A DNA stretch of 64,000 bases from Caprimulgus europaeus (Eukaryota > Chordata > Aves > Caprimulgiformes > Caprimulgidae): the NCBI GenBank assembly GCA_907165065.1, contig OU015525.1, positions 48,285,037 to 48,349,036 on the forward strand, given 5' to 3'. Made by a program: the position numbers and the translations under genes. How positions within the stretch are numbered: the first letter of the stretch is position 1; every line of letters begins with the position of its first letter. Shown here piece by piece: positions 36,199 to 48,969 of this stretch. The notes beneath the pieces were generated by a model, which was given only the letters and a program-made list of their open reading frames with translations, did no database searches and was not told the DNA's origin.

Positions 36199-39100
36199 AC
36201 TGCTGGAAAAACTTTTTTTTTTTTTTTAATAGATTGCCACTAAGTGTTGAAATAATTTCAATTTTTATGGAGCTTGTTGGTATCTTCAAACTATTATTAG
36301 GCAATAGCTAATAATTCCCTTATAAATCATATAATGCATAACATAAGGTGAACACCTAATGGTGTGTTACAAGTGGTATAGAAAAAAGCCCGTGTGAATC
36401 TGTCAATGATACAATACTGAACACAGTACTGGCTTTTTTCACTTAAATCTGTCCCTCTTGAGTTGTAGTGAAAGGTTATCACTTGCACCTAAATGAACGT
36501 GTACAACTGCAATTGATCTGTCATGAAATAATGGAAAATTGAAGTTAGCAATGAGAATTTTCTTAAAATTGTCATACAATATACTGTGGAAATATTTCTT
36601 TTTTATTTCTCCTCAGATTCCATGCTCGGAAACCACCTTGTTTAAAGTTTCCTCTGTGGGTGAAATTGTGTATTTCAACTAGTTCTGAAATGACTGTTTT
36701 AGTTAAGTCAGCATACAGAATATCTTGTCTATACATTGGGAATTAAACAAGGATATCAAAGGACATGACAATAGCAATGCTTTATCCTGAATTTAACAAG
36801 AAAAAAAGGGCAACCCAGTTGCTGCAGTAATTGGAACTTTTAAATGCAGACTTTCAATTCCTTAAGCATCTTGAGGAAATTCTAGGTTCATTATTACAAA
36901 ATTAATGAAACTAATTTTGCTATACATTTCCTGTGGCAGTGTTGGTATGTCTATCAGCCTGAATAGCAAATATGAATCCTGTATGCAGACGGTAAGCAAT
37001 TAATAGCACTTTTATCCTAAAAGTTTGGGGAACATGGCTGATAGCTTTTCTCCAGTGATGAAATGTTGCAGGTTCTTTCTGCCACTTCTTGTAATTAAGC
37101 CTGTATGAGATGTAATTAAGCCCTATTATATGTCTCACGCTGCTGCTGCTGCTTGTCTTCTTAAATCTAAATCTAAGCTAAAAGAAAAACAAAACTGTTT
37201 TCCTCCATATCGTTTAGGTTGGGTTGAAGCAGATTTAACACAAATGATTATGAAATTAATCAGATGTGAAAATATAGTTATAGTTTTGTGTATAGCTTGA
37301 ATTTATAAAAAGGGAAAAAATATAATTAGAATAGTAAAAGACATTAATTGCATATAGATTATGCATCACTGTAATGCCACAAGGAAACTACATAATTATT
37401 TTGAAAGACTGGCAGACAGTGACAACTGTTTCATATTTGAAGTGTATCTGGTAGTACCATATACCTCTACAATTTCAGTTGTGAAACAAATGATTTGTTT
37501 TGTGATAATTTACATTGGCATCATTAGAAGCAGTTGTTCGATGACTTTGTAATGCAAACAACTTGGTGTCTAATCCAATAAATTAGCATGAACATTTTGC
37601 TTTATTTTTCATGGGTATTAAGCCAGTTATCACCCACTGTCACACCAACAGCAGAGTGTAACTGATGTGGTCCTGTTGTATGTCTAGCCCTTGCATCCTT
37701 TTGAATTCAGGACAAAATGACTACCGTCTCTCACACATTTGGTACTGCAGCGTGTTGTCTCTGATGTGGTTCAGCAAATTAAGTCCTGTTTGTATAGTTT
37801 CTGAAAAAAATGAAGTATGCATTAATGCATAGACTAGTTCTTTATCTCTTTAAGGCTAGAGAGGCTTGTGTATGAGGTGCTGTTTGAGGTCAGCCGGAGT
37901 TATGGCATACAACCACTGGTGGTCAGTGTGGACCGCCTGTTTTCTTGAAAGAGCTTTGGAACAAGTCCTCCCAGTTCAATGTTAAGTAAAAGGAACTGCT
38001 TGTGTTAACTTTGGTCTTGGCTGTTAAATTAAAGGTCAGAACATCCAATAGAAGGACAATCCTATTTCTTGAACTAAAGCTATGAGAGCAAATGGAATCT
38101 TTTTTTTTATGTTAGTGGACAGCCAAGCCCATCATAGGGCCACAGCCTCTATGAGTGTCATGGCTCCAGTATACGCCTTTCACCTGATCTGCTTTTGGTT
38201 ATCTGGAAGTTGCCTTATTCCCTGGACACCCATGAAGTATCTCCTTCCTTGCAGAACATACTACATAGCCCAGGCCAGAAACAGCCTCTCCCACTCAGCC
38301 CCACAAACTCTGCCCTCTCAGCTATAACTAGATGTCTTGTGACCTGGATCATGTGGTGGTGATTGACCCATTTACTTCTCCTGACCCGCCTTCCCTTATA
38401 TTAAACCAGGTTTGGAAATAACAGGCTTACATGGTGACTGTTAGGCTTTTCTAAAGGAAGAAAGAGTTTATTCAGAAGAGAGAAAACATATTATAAATAA
38501 ACTACATGTATGCTTAGTCCAGAGCAGATCACCTGTCTTCTACAGTGGGAGAGTTAACTAATACATACTAAATAATGCATGTCCTTACTGTAGATGACTC
38601 TAGGTATGGCATAGAACCTGCCTTGTCTAGTATCAGTATCCCCAGCCTCCACTGATCACTTGTTTGTGCTGTAACTCATCTCCTTTAACTACTTAGGCAA
38701 TAATACAATCACTAACAAGCCTATGTGGATACATATAACACTTCTTATAAAATTAATGCAGTAATCTTCCAATGTTTGGTGATTCGATAGCATCTGTCAC
38801 ATAGTGCCCCTAGCCACACTGTATTGTAAGTGCTTAAAAATAATACTGGAAAATGTGTTTTATCAGAAAGCTACTAGATGTACAGATTTACCATAATTCA
38901 TTCCAAGCTGTGAAATGGGGATATATGATAAATAATGTAGTAAAATGAGAGTAATCAGGTAAGATTAGACCCTTGATACATAGAAGTATGAAGTTAAAAA
39001 ATTAGGTGTGATACCAAAAGATTATTTGAGGGTAATACTAAATACTGTTTTAGACATTTATATATAGTGAATATCTACTTTAGCAATGGGAAATGAGTTA

Positions 39101-40043
39101 AAATTACACAGATGAGCTAATACTTTAGATGAGAATTGAGCTTTTACTGCAGTCAATTTAGTTTTCTATTTTGTGCATTTTCTTCTAAAATACTTATTAA
39201 TTCAAGAAATTGGAGAACAGAAAGAAGCAGGTAAGATGCTGCATTTTTTTTCCACCACCACTCCAGTACTTTATAACTTTTAATGTCAGTATTTTTTCTC
39301 TTGAATCCCATAGCAGCATCCATCCCCAGCTCAAAAACTGTACCTCTTTCAATAGTTTTGCCGCTCTTATCTTGTGTGGCTCTAGCCCGTGTGCTTTCTC
39401 ACATCCCTGCCTCACAGCTTAGCAGCTTTCTCAGAAATCTCAGCCAGGGTAGCACAGCTGTGCAGTACCAGCGTTGGGCCTGTATCGCAGTCAGCTGGAC
39501 CCCAAGGAGAAGGGTTACAGTACTTACTGTAGAAAAACATCTTTTTAGGCTTTGATTCTCCTGTTGCTGAAATACAAGTAAGCACAGAGCCCTAGAGCAA
39601 GTCAAGGATCTTTCTAACAGAATATTCTCCTTCAGAAAGAAATGCTGATTCATTGCAACTGTGAAACAGTGTGTAGGAAATAAAGTTTCAAATTATTTTT
39701 TTATCTAAAATAATTTCTTTGGAGAACTGTTTTGGTATTATTGTTTTGACATCTTCTGAACAAAAGGATCCTTTCTTAGTTATTCTGAATTTGTCAGAGT
39801 CCATAGCCTAAGAAAATGGACAAAATGTTTTGAAATTATTTGGAAGTTTCAGCTAATCAAAAGTGCTTTTTTATTATAAAAACATTGTAATCTTAGACTC
39901 TTCTTCCTGATTTGGAGTAAAAAAGGTTTTGAAAAATGCCAAATATTTTCCCAGGATAGGAAAAGTGTTTCTTAGCTCTCAAGGTAATTGATAATTAGGA
40001 ACATTCTTAATAATAATATGTTCGAGTTTTTAAAAATAAATTG
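36199..40043. other. Non-coding AT-rich DNA
   Basis: No gene was recognised. The block holds a 15-T run at about 36213-36227, five CTG units near 37139-37152 and a 16-bp perfect palindrome at 37816-37831. A GC-richer stretch at about 38100-38340 is open for 81 codons on the + strand, but its translation matches no family I know. Confidence 0.65.
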
Positions 40044-40692
40044 TAGAATAGAATCATAGAATTGCCTGGTTGGAAAAGGCTTTGAGATCATTGAGTCCAA
40101 CTGTACCTATCCCCTACTAAACCATATCTCTGAGCACCCCATCTTTTAAACACCTCCAGGGATGGTGACTCAACCACCTCCCTGGGCAGCCCGTTCCAGT
40201 GCCTGATAACTCTTTCAGTGAAGAAAATCTTCCTGACATCCAATCTGTACCTCCCTTGGCACAACTTAAGGCCATGCCCTCTTGTTCTATCACTAGTTGC
40301 CTGGGAGAAGAGACATCTGCCTCACTACTACCTCCTTTCAGGGAGTTGTAGACAGTGCTAAGGTCTCCCCTCAGCCTCCTCCAGACTAAACAACCCCAGT
40401 TCTCTCAGCCGCTCTTCATAAGACTTGTGCTCCAGCCCCTTCACCAGCTTTGTTGCCCTTCTCTGGACACGTTCCAGCACCTCAATGTCCTTCTTGTAGT
40501 GAGGGGCATAAAACTGGACACAGTATTCCAGGTGCGGCCTCACCAGTGCCTAGTACAGGGGAAGGATGATTTCTCTGGTCCTACTGGCCACACTACTTCT
40601 GATACAAGCCAGGATGCCATTTACCTTCTTGGCCACCTGGGCATACTGCTGGCTCAGACAGCTGTCGACCAACACCCCCAGGTCCTTTTCCG
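40044..40692 (-). mobile_element. CR1 LINE, 5'-truncated 3' portion, minus strand
   Basis: Read on the minus strand, the element starts inside the reverse-transcriptase C-terminal region (GGAAAAGGACCTGGGGGTG, encoding KDLGVLVDS-type sequence). It continues through [19 protein letters not shown] and [18 protein letters not shown]. It then passes through the 3' UTR and ends with CAATTCTATGATTCTATTCT at 40044. The frame is open for 61 codons (40543 down to 40358) and breaks just after LGLFSLEEA, where the usual LEKRRLRGDL sequence is shifted by an indel. An in-frame TAG also sits upstream of MRPHLEYC. Its 3' end (CAATGATCTCAAAGCC...) differs from the + strand copies, so it belongs to a different CR1 subfamily. 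The 5' truncation is the usual result of incomplete reverse transcription. The copy is inactive. Confidence 0.96.
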
Positions 40693-42505
40693 AAGACATT
40701 GAATCTGGATCTTTGTCTAGAGGATGAAGAGATTAGAGACAAAATTTTCTGCTACCTTAAAGAGGAAGGAGCAAGATAAGGCACGTAGGTGCAAACTCCA
40801 GAGCTAGGAGGCTCAGAAAGAGAGGAGTCTTTCTTCTTTTGGTGATGGAAAGACAAAAAGCCAGCCATGGCTGTGCTTGTTTTCATATTATAGCTTAATT
40901 CCAGAACATTTCTGTCCAGAGTCCTCTCTTTTATATGGGTTTGAGTATTTGTTCTCTTTTTGCAAATTAAATGATGCTTTCAGGCTTACTTACATAAAGA
41001 AGAAGAAGAACATAGGGAAAATTGGGTCACTGTGAGCCTGTTTGTGATATGGAGGCTGAAAATTGGAAAGAGAGAAACGGGCAAAAAAAGATTAGCAGCC
41101 TTGGATCTGGAGTCATGCCCAGCATTTCCCATCCAGGGGTGTGGGATTGCCTGGGCCTGTCTGTGCTGGGCTGACCCAGCAAGGCCCATGGCCAGAGGGG
41201 TCCAAATTGGTATTTGCAAAAGGAAGTGAATTGGCTGTGATGGGGCTGTTGATGTGCAAGTAAAATCACTTAGCACAATGTTTAAAGCTGCCATCCTTTC
41301 AGGGAAAAAGCAAGCCTTTTGTGGTTACATAAATATTATGGGATCTATTTTAGATTATGAATGAAGTTTATATAAATTGCAGGTGAGATCTTAGGCAGGG
41401 CTATGATGTATATCATGCCTGCATAGAGAACTTTGTATTTACATATACTTGCTTCTTGAAAAGATACCCTGTTACTACATTTGCCAAACAAATCAAAATG
41501 GATTATTTTTCTAGAGGTCTTCAAAATCAATGAATTACATTTTATTCTTCAAAATATGAAAAGGGGTACGCCTTCAGGGGAAAAATACACCCATTTTACT
41601 ACTTTTAGAAGCTACTAACCCAGCTGCCATCTAGGCAAGTTTGGAAACTGGTCTTTAAAGCCATCCCCACATTTTTGCAATCTAAGTGCATTGAAAGCTA
41701 CCTATCAAGGAGTCTGCATTTGAGTGCTGTGGGAGGAGGCCCATGACTCTTCTTTGTGGCTGGTGCCCTGTTAGCAGAGTTCAGGAGGACAAAAGCTGAC
41801 CTGACAGGGGTGGGCAGACCTTCAGACTCCTCTGCCCACATGTCCCTTCATCTGATCTTGGCAATTCATACACAGGCTTGCTTAGCTGAATAGACCCTCA
41901 GCCAGAAGAGACTCTGTGTCTCCATAGCTGAAAACAGGTGCTGGGAGGTTCTGGGTAGGTCATGTAGCCTCTCCCGACTCTGTTGCAGTGTGCGAAGGAT
42001 AGATGCCACCCTGTGTCCCACATCTTCTGCGTCAGAGAAATCAAGAAACTGTCCAAGCCAGGCCTGGAGTTGACCCCATCAACCTCCACTTACAAACTCA
42101 AAATCAGAAAAGTTGCTGAGATCATTGTTCAGAAATGTTAGGAAAACATTAGGAAATGGCTGAGACCATCTGAGTTTCTATGACTCTCTGTTTTGGAGGG
42201 TTTTTTTAAATGATTCTTTCTTATCAGAAGGAAAGAAAACTTTATATTGCTTTATTGTAACACCTATACTCTGAGACTATAAGATTCAGGTCTCTGTCTG
42301 CCTCTAATGGCTGAAGCACACAGCAGTTTATAAGTGTACTTTAAGGTAACAGAGGTGGATTTCTTTTGTTAAAAACATGTCTATGGAACACCAGTTCTTC
42401 TATTAGATAAAACCTTGTTGATGGCTTGTCCCCCTGGGATCACACTGGACAACCAGCATCCTAAAATTCTTACACTGGGTGGAGACCAGTAAAAATAACA
42501 GCATT

Positions 42506-42524
42506 CCCCCCCTCCCCGCCCCCC
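42506..42524 (-). repeat. C-run cluster, possible G-quadruplex on the minus strand
   Basis: The + strand has runs of 7, 4 and 6 cytosines separated by single T and G bases. On the minus strand the longest run can supply two G-tracts, giving four tracts with one-base loops. Structure formation is inference. Confidence 0.65.
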
Positions 42525-45500
42525 ATCAAATTAACATCCTTCTTCTGTATCCAAATATAACTTCTCTTGCTTTTTTGAGTTAAATTATGCACAATTACAG
42601 CAAAACACTATTCTGAGTTTTGTCATGCATAGTAATTTCATGATTAGTACTTAGGATGTCTTCACACTTGGGTATTTACAAGTTGATTAAATGCTTTGGT
42701 TAACTACTTGGGTAGCAGTTGATACAAAGTTGCAGCATTTTGGTGGGAGAGGGCTTTTGTTTCTTTCTAAAAACCTGACAGTGCTGTGGGAAAGGTATGA
42801 ACATGGGAACCTTGTCTGCAGCGATGAAACCAAGTGCAGGCAGCAGCTTTGCTTCTCAGCTTTGCTTCTCTGGTGCAGCATTTCCCTGCTCAGGACCTGA
42901 GCTCCTCTGCTCTGCAGTGGCTGGGCTGTGGTTGTGTGGGGCAAAGATATCTGTAGCTGCTCAGAGGTATCTATAGCTTACCCGTCTATAGGATCACAAG
43001 GGAAGAGTGGGCATGATGCAGCCAAGAGGCAGTGAGTGTTTAAAAGACCAGTCTGCTGGCAGTTATTATAAAATGTACTCTTCTATCAGAATGCCAGTTC
43101 AGTTACCTGCCCATAACTAAGAAATCTAGAACAGAAAGCCTGCTTTAAGAAAGAAAATTACCTTCTACTTTCCTTAGCAGGGGTCACAATTCAGGCTGGA
43201 CAATGCCCCAGCCTTCCGACCTACCAGCCCCAGTGGTGCCACATGTTTATTGTCTTAGGAAGCTAGAAAGTGTCTCTTCTTCCAATAGAAATATGTAGTA
43301 ATTTCTGTTTGAAGGAGAAAATAGATTAGAATTAATAGTCTCAAATTTGAGAACGTTTTAACTTTCTGCTGTTTTTTTGTTAAGTGGCATATTGAGCTGA
43401 GCTGGGACTGTTTATGTGTGTTTCCACCTTCTTTTCAAAAACAAATAGACTTGCTAGACTCTTTTTTTTATTATTTCTCAGTCTTTTAGTAGAATAAATC
43501 TCCTTTCCACCATCTATACGGCCCAGCATCAATACTCCGTACATTATTATATTTACGTATAGTTTACTATTGCTGGAGATAGTTCTTAAAGTGTTACTAC
43601 TCCCCTTGCTGGTATGTTGTAGTCATGGCACTTGGATATTTATCTGGCTTTCCAGTGGTAAACTACTTGCTGTTTGAATTCGTAAGGATGATTTTATTGA
43701 GACAGGGCAAAATTTAAGACTACAAGTTTTTGTCTCCTTTCTTATACCATATGACTATTAAATGACTAGAATGACTTTCACTTGTTTTTTGATTTACACA
43801 GGTGTGGACTTTGAGCATATGTAGACTTGTCACCACATTTTTACTGATAGTGGAAGCTATTTAAACAACAGCATTATAACTAAACATAAAACAGCTGTTT
43901 TGTTTTTCAGAACAATTTATTTTCCTGAATGAAAAATCAAAAAGACTTGTAGGCATTTTGGTAAAGATTTACTGATATTGCAGTGTTAAGGGATAATAAT
44001 TAATTTTCAAAAACTTAAAAGCTGGAATTTTTTAACATGGTAACTTTGAGTTTTTTCCTGGCCTCACAGGACTGATCAGATCAAACGTTACTACAACCCC
44101 ACTTTTAGGTAAAATAAATTCTCTATCGTGCAAATATAAAAGTGCACAGCTCTTTTGCTTTGTTGTACAAATAATTAAAATATTAATTTAAAGAAAAGAG
44201 ATGATATAGAAACTAGATCATGCTTTTAAGGAAATTGGGATCTTCATAAGGAACTTGCTGTGTTTTTTCTTCCTTTTTGTATACCTTGACAAAAGGTAAC
44301 AGAAACAAAGCAGAGATGAATTTCAGAAATTCTGCAGCTGCAGCCCAGAATAATGGTTTCCTCCTGTATCTGGTGTTGCACTGGAATAGCTTTCACATTA
44401 TTTTAGAAGCAGGACATAGTCTGGTTACTTGTTTGTCCAACTATAATGGACTGCATGGAGCCAGACAGCACATCTGCTGAGTATGGTTACCTGGTGTCCA
44501 GCAGATAGCCAAATGCAGATTGCAAGGGAAGAATGCGGGAATAAAGCAAAAATTTGTGTTCTCTTCCCCCAGGACTCTCCCAGTTTCACTTAAGTAGTAC
44601 TCTAACAAGATTTCAGAATAACTAAAAAAAAAAAATAATAATATGCTTGTTCTTTGGAGGGCAATTCATGGAGGAAATTTGGTGTTGTTTCTGGGAATGG
44701 CACCAAAACGTAGCAGGGCTTTAGGAAAAGTGCAGGCAACTCTGCCTACAAAGTGCCTGTGCCCTGAGCAGTGGTATAACATACACAGTGAGACAAGACT
44801 TATGGGCATTACAGAGTCCAGTCTCACGAGGTGTGCCTGTGTTTCACATGAAGCCTTCTGCATCTTGGTGTGATTTTTCATTTCAGAGGGTGGATTTGTG
44901 TCTGAGGACAGCCATGTGAAGCCCCAGTGAGTCACTAAAACAGACCAAGAATAGGGAAATGCACTTTGCCTGTGCTTATTTCTCTGAGCAAAATAAAATC
45001 CAATGAAATGTAGGATAACAGTGGACCTGGGTCAGAGTTTGTGATGTGCACATCTCTGACTTGTGAATATTGAGTCTGAGATGTAAAATCTAAATCTCAG
45101 CCATTAATTGTCGTAATAATAAAATAATGGGTTTCATTCAGGGTGCTTTGTCTCTTTTCATGTAGGCTGTCAGGATGTAGTGTCTTGGCCATGTAGGGGC
45201 TGTGGAGGTCCTCAGCAAGGAGCTTTTGTAGTTAAAAGGTGAGCAAGTTGAGGGAGGCTGTCAGCCCCGTCCTGTCATCTGTCACCTCAGTACTATACCC
45301 TGGAGGATAGGTTACTCTTATTCTGCTTTTTGCTAGCAGCAGTGCATTTTCCTCTGTGGGGACCTGACCTGAAGCCCATATGTGGGAGAGTCTGTTCCTT
45401 ATGCCTGCTTAAGGCATTCCTATTTAAGGAATGACATTTCCAAAGTATATGGTTAAGATATAAGTTGAGACTTTTTTATTGCTTTTCTGTCTATCTTTGT

Positions 45501-45691
45501 ATGGCATAGTGGATAAAATAGTTGAGATATCTGTGTCTGCAAAGGTTTCTGTTTGGGCTACATTGACTCTTTTTTTTAAAAAAATGTTTTTTTTAATTAA
45601 ACCCCCTGAGGCTACATGTGTCTAGTTGAAGTCACTGTGGGATTGTAATCCAGAAACACAGAACTAATTTCCTTGTTTTACTTTTAAATTA

Positions 45692-45739
45692 GGGTTTGGG
45701 TTTGGTTTTTTGTTTTGGTTTTTTGTTTGTTTGTTTTTT
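45692..45739. repeat. (TTTG)n-like G/T-rich tract
   Basis: The + strand repeats GGGTTT, GGTTTTTT and TTTG units over about 48 bases. Simple sequence. Confidence 0.9.
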
Positions 45740-46999
45740 CTGTTAACTAAAATTGAAATGTTTCAATTATGAATAATACCAGGAAGAACTAGCACACTCG
45801 AGTGGGTTTAGTGAATTGCGTGTGTTCTTGCTGCTTTGTGAACATGTGCGTGGCAGTGGAGTTTCTGAGGCCTGTCACTTAATATATGCTAAAATGCATG
45901 TTTTATTTATGATATATTAATTTTAACTTTTCTAGCCTTTTTATGAGCAGGGTTTCTGTAGAGCCCTAAGATCATTTAAATATGTTCAGAAGAAATTTCT
46001 ACAGACACTGAACTGCAGAGATTTATGTCTCATGAAAGTGTAAGAGTAGCATGTTTCTTGTCTACATTTATTAGCCTTAAGAAGGCACTGGATTTTTCTG
46101 TCATGACTGAGAAAATACGAAAGGGCGGTTTGTTCCTTCCCCTGGGTAGATAGTTAGTCTGTGTTTACAGTCCTTGGTATTATATGTTGATTTTAACCAA
46201 TATTAGCCGATGTCGAATATGAACAAAGAAACAGCAATGTAAGTACCCTGCTAAAACTTGAAAACAGCTGCTAACAATAAAACTGTATCTTTTTTTGCCA
46301 GTAATTTAAAAGGTCAAATTGCAATTTAGAGTGTCTTAGTACTAGTGTCTGTTGTTTTTAAGAAAGCAAAATTTCCTTAGGAGATTTGAACTTCAGTGCA
46401 TTTTTATGTTTTCTGTGTTTGAACAATTTGTCTCCTTTGCCATGTCTTTTAGTTTTATGAGCTGTTCTTTATATTCTGTAAGAAACTGCTTACTGAAAAG
46501 CTGTATTTTAAGTCTTCAATTTAATGTTCCAGAGGAATATAGGAGTGCTTTTGACTAAAACTCCAGTTTTATAGTAGCTTCTGAGCACACAGGCAAACTG
46601 CTTTTCTAGCTAACATGATTGATTATAATAGTGCAAAAACAGTGAGTGCAGCAAACAAAATTAATGTAGTAAAGTTGTTACTTCGTTAGAGAAACTGGAA
46701 AATACAATTCATGCTCATTAAGTGTGGAGACAAAAAATATGTTTTCACTGAAGTGACATCCTATTTAAAAAAAAAAAATCATAACAGGCAACAGTAATAC
46801 TGAAATTAGTCATTGTTAGTCTTTTAAAATGACCCAGAGCTATTTTACAAACTGAAGTGTAATTGTCAGTGTGAGATTCTCCAATGCCAAAGACAACCTT
46901 TGAAAGAATGGGAGAACTCCTGCTTATAGAAGAGCAATGAATAGTTTTGAAGTGGCATCCACAGACCTGATCAAGGATCTGCGGTCTGTGTATGTGATG

Positions 47000-47023
47000 T
47001 GTGTATGTATATATACATACACA
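47000..47023. repeat. Perfect 24-bp palindrome
   Basis: The sequence TGTGTATGTATA is followed directly by its reverse complement TATACATACACA with no spacer. It may extrude as a cruciform. It sits beside an imperfect GTGTAT-rich stretch that starts near 46987. Confidence 0.9.
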
Positions 47024-47162
47024 GAATTTTCTTGTATGTTAAGAATAGTTTGTGAAACCTCATCTTTTGTCCTAATGAGCAGCAGTACAAAGTAAAGGTG
47101 TTGGCAGCTTTGCTGGGATTTATCTAATATCTAATTTCCCAAGTTAAAAACATTTGAGTGAC

Positions 47163-47178
47163 AAAAAAAAAAAAAAAA
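47163..47178. repeat. Poly(A) tract, 16 A
   Basis: Sixteen A on the + strand, followed by a short G/T-rich stretch. No retroposition hallmarks. Confidence 0.95.
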
Positions 47179-48543
47179 TAGGATTTTTGGTTTTGGAGGT
47201 GTTTTTGTTTTCTCAGAGCTCATTGGAAAGCCAGGCTTCTCTAGGTATATATTTTCCATTTACATCTTTGGAGAATACAACCAAGCAGATGAATCTATGT
47301 GCTTTTTAGTCATGTTTGCTGCAGCACGTGGGTGGGCTGTTCTGGGGGAGGAATGACTGATTTGAGGTGAGCTTCTGTGTGGAATGAGAGATTTGTAGCA
47401 AGAGGCAAGGCTGCAGGGCTGGCCCAAAGTTAATTCTCTCTTCTACTTGTGCAGCATCACTGCTCAGTGGAAGACAGCCCTTAGAAGCAACAGAAGTGTA
47501 TCAGTCCATTGGATGCTGTGTAATTTAAACAACTCACCGCAGAGCTGGCTAATGCATCTCTCTTGAGTTACAGGAATATTCATATTGACTTAATGCTCCC
47601 TATGCAGGAAAAGTTATACAGCGTTGGACTTTGTCACTAGGGGGCAGTTAGCACATAGTCACACAAAATTAGACGTGTTAGAGTTGGAGTTTTGTTTGGG
47701 GGTTTTTTTGTAAAAGTTTCTTTCTTTAAAAAATCTTCTAAAAATATAATTGATTTTTAAAAATTTATTTAAGTGTATGAATGTATAGCCATAAATAACT
47801 GCAAACACAGAAGTGTTCCAGGGCAATCATCTGCAGTGAAATGTTCCCTCTGGGACAGGGGGTAAAGAGGGAAGGCTAAGGAGAGGCTACAGCATACAGG
47901 ATTTAGTGTGAAAAGCACTCAGGCTAAAAATATACCAAAAGGCTGCTCAAATAATATTAATTTAATTAATAAAACCTGAAGTGGAACAAATTACCATATT
48001 TAGCAGTGGGGGGGGGAATAATCACAAACACAGATACATTTCTTGAGTACCAAAATCTCTCTGCTGTAATTTTCTAAACGCAAAATCTCCTGTTGTTAAA
48101 AACAAATGAAAACAGAGCCCTTATTTGCACATACCAATCGTGAAGTACCTAAGATAACAGCTGGAGTGCACTGTTTTAAAAAGGTTTAAAATACTTGACA
48201 CTTTATGTTATATACAGTCTAGATTCACTATGCTCCAGTGGTTTGTTTTTCTGCACCCCACTGTACCCCGGTAATCTAATGGGGTGCTTGAGGTTTGCTG
48301 GCAGCCTGGCCACACACAGGCATATTGGCAGCTCCCAAAGCACCTGTAAAGCTGTCTTTGTATGAAGAAATAATACATTTTTATCTACAGGCTGCACGCC
48401 TGTGAGAATTTGCCATAGGACCCCTTTTCTTCATACCCTTCTGATGGATAGACAATCACAGTGGGCTGGAGAAGGAACCAAGGGGTGTTCCAAGCGGGTG
48501 GGGTTTACTGTGGTTTTTTTCTGGCTGTTACTGCCAATCACAG

Positions 48544-48606
48544 GGAGTAAAGAAGGCACCCGGGGACCTGTCTGCCAGGGCAGCATAATGCTGAGGCAGG
48601 CAGAAT
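48544..48606 (+). other. Candidate exon (weak), 63 nt
   Basis: A long T-rich tract ending CTGCCAATCACAG precedes 48544, and AGAAT|GTAAGT follows 48606. One frame is open (two leading bases, SKEGTRGPVCQGSIMLRQAE, one trailing base). The length is a multiple of three, so skipping or inclusion would preserve frame. The interval is GC-richer than its surroundings. The peptide is not recognised, and the exon end base (T) is unusual. Confidence 0.13.
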
Positions 48607-48920
48607 GTAAGTATTAGTTTACGCATACTTTCAGCAAGCATGGCATGCAGTCCTCGTATCTCTGTTTGTCAGCGTTGTCCTCAGCTTCTGACCAAAGCTT
48701 GCCATAGAAGGCCTTGGTTCAGTGACACTTGGTTTTGTTTTAGCTGCTATAGGCAGTCTGGAGGGTTAGTTATCGAATTAATCAGCTGTACTGAGAAGGT
48801 GGAGCCAGGGGTGAATATTCCAGGTGTAGTGAGTCAGGGAGCAGGATGGTAACTGCCAGACCACTGGTGACAGAGCTTGGGAAGAAGCAGTGGCAAGGAC
48901 CTAACATGCCGAAAGCTTAT

Positions 48921-48969
48921 GGGTTGGTGGTTTTGGTTTTGTTTTTTTTTTGTTTTGGTTTGGTTTTTT
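48921..48969. repeat. G/T-rich low-complexity tract
   Basis: About 49 bases of GGTTTT/TTTTG units on the + strand with no coding or structural content beyond simple sequence. Confidence 0.9.
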
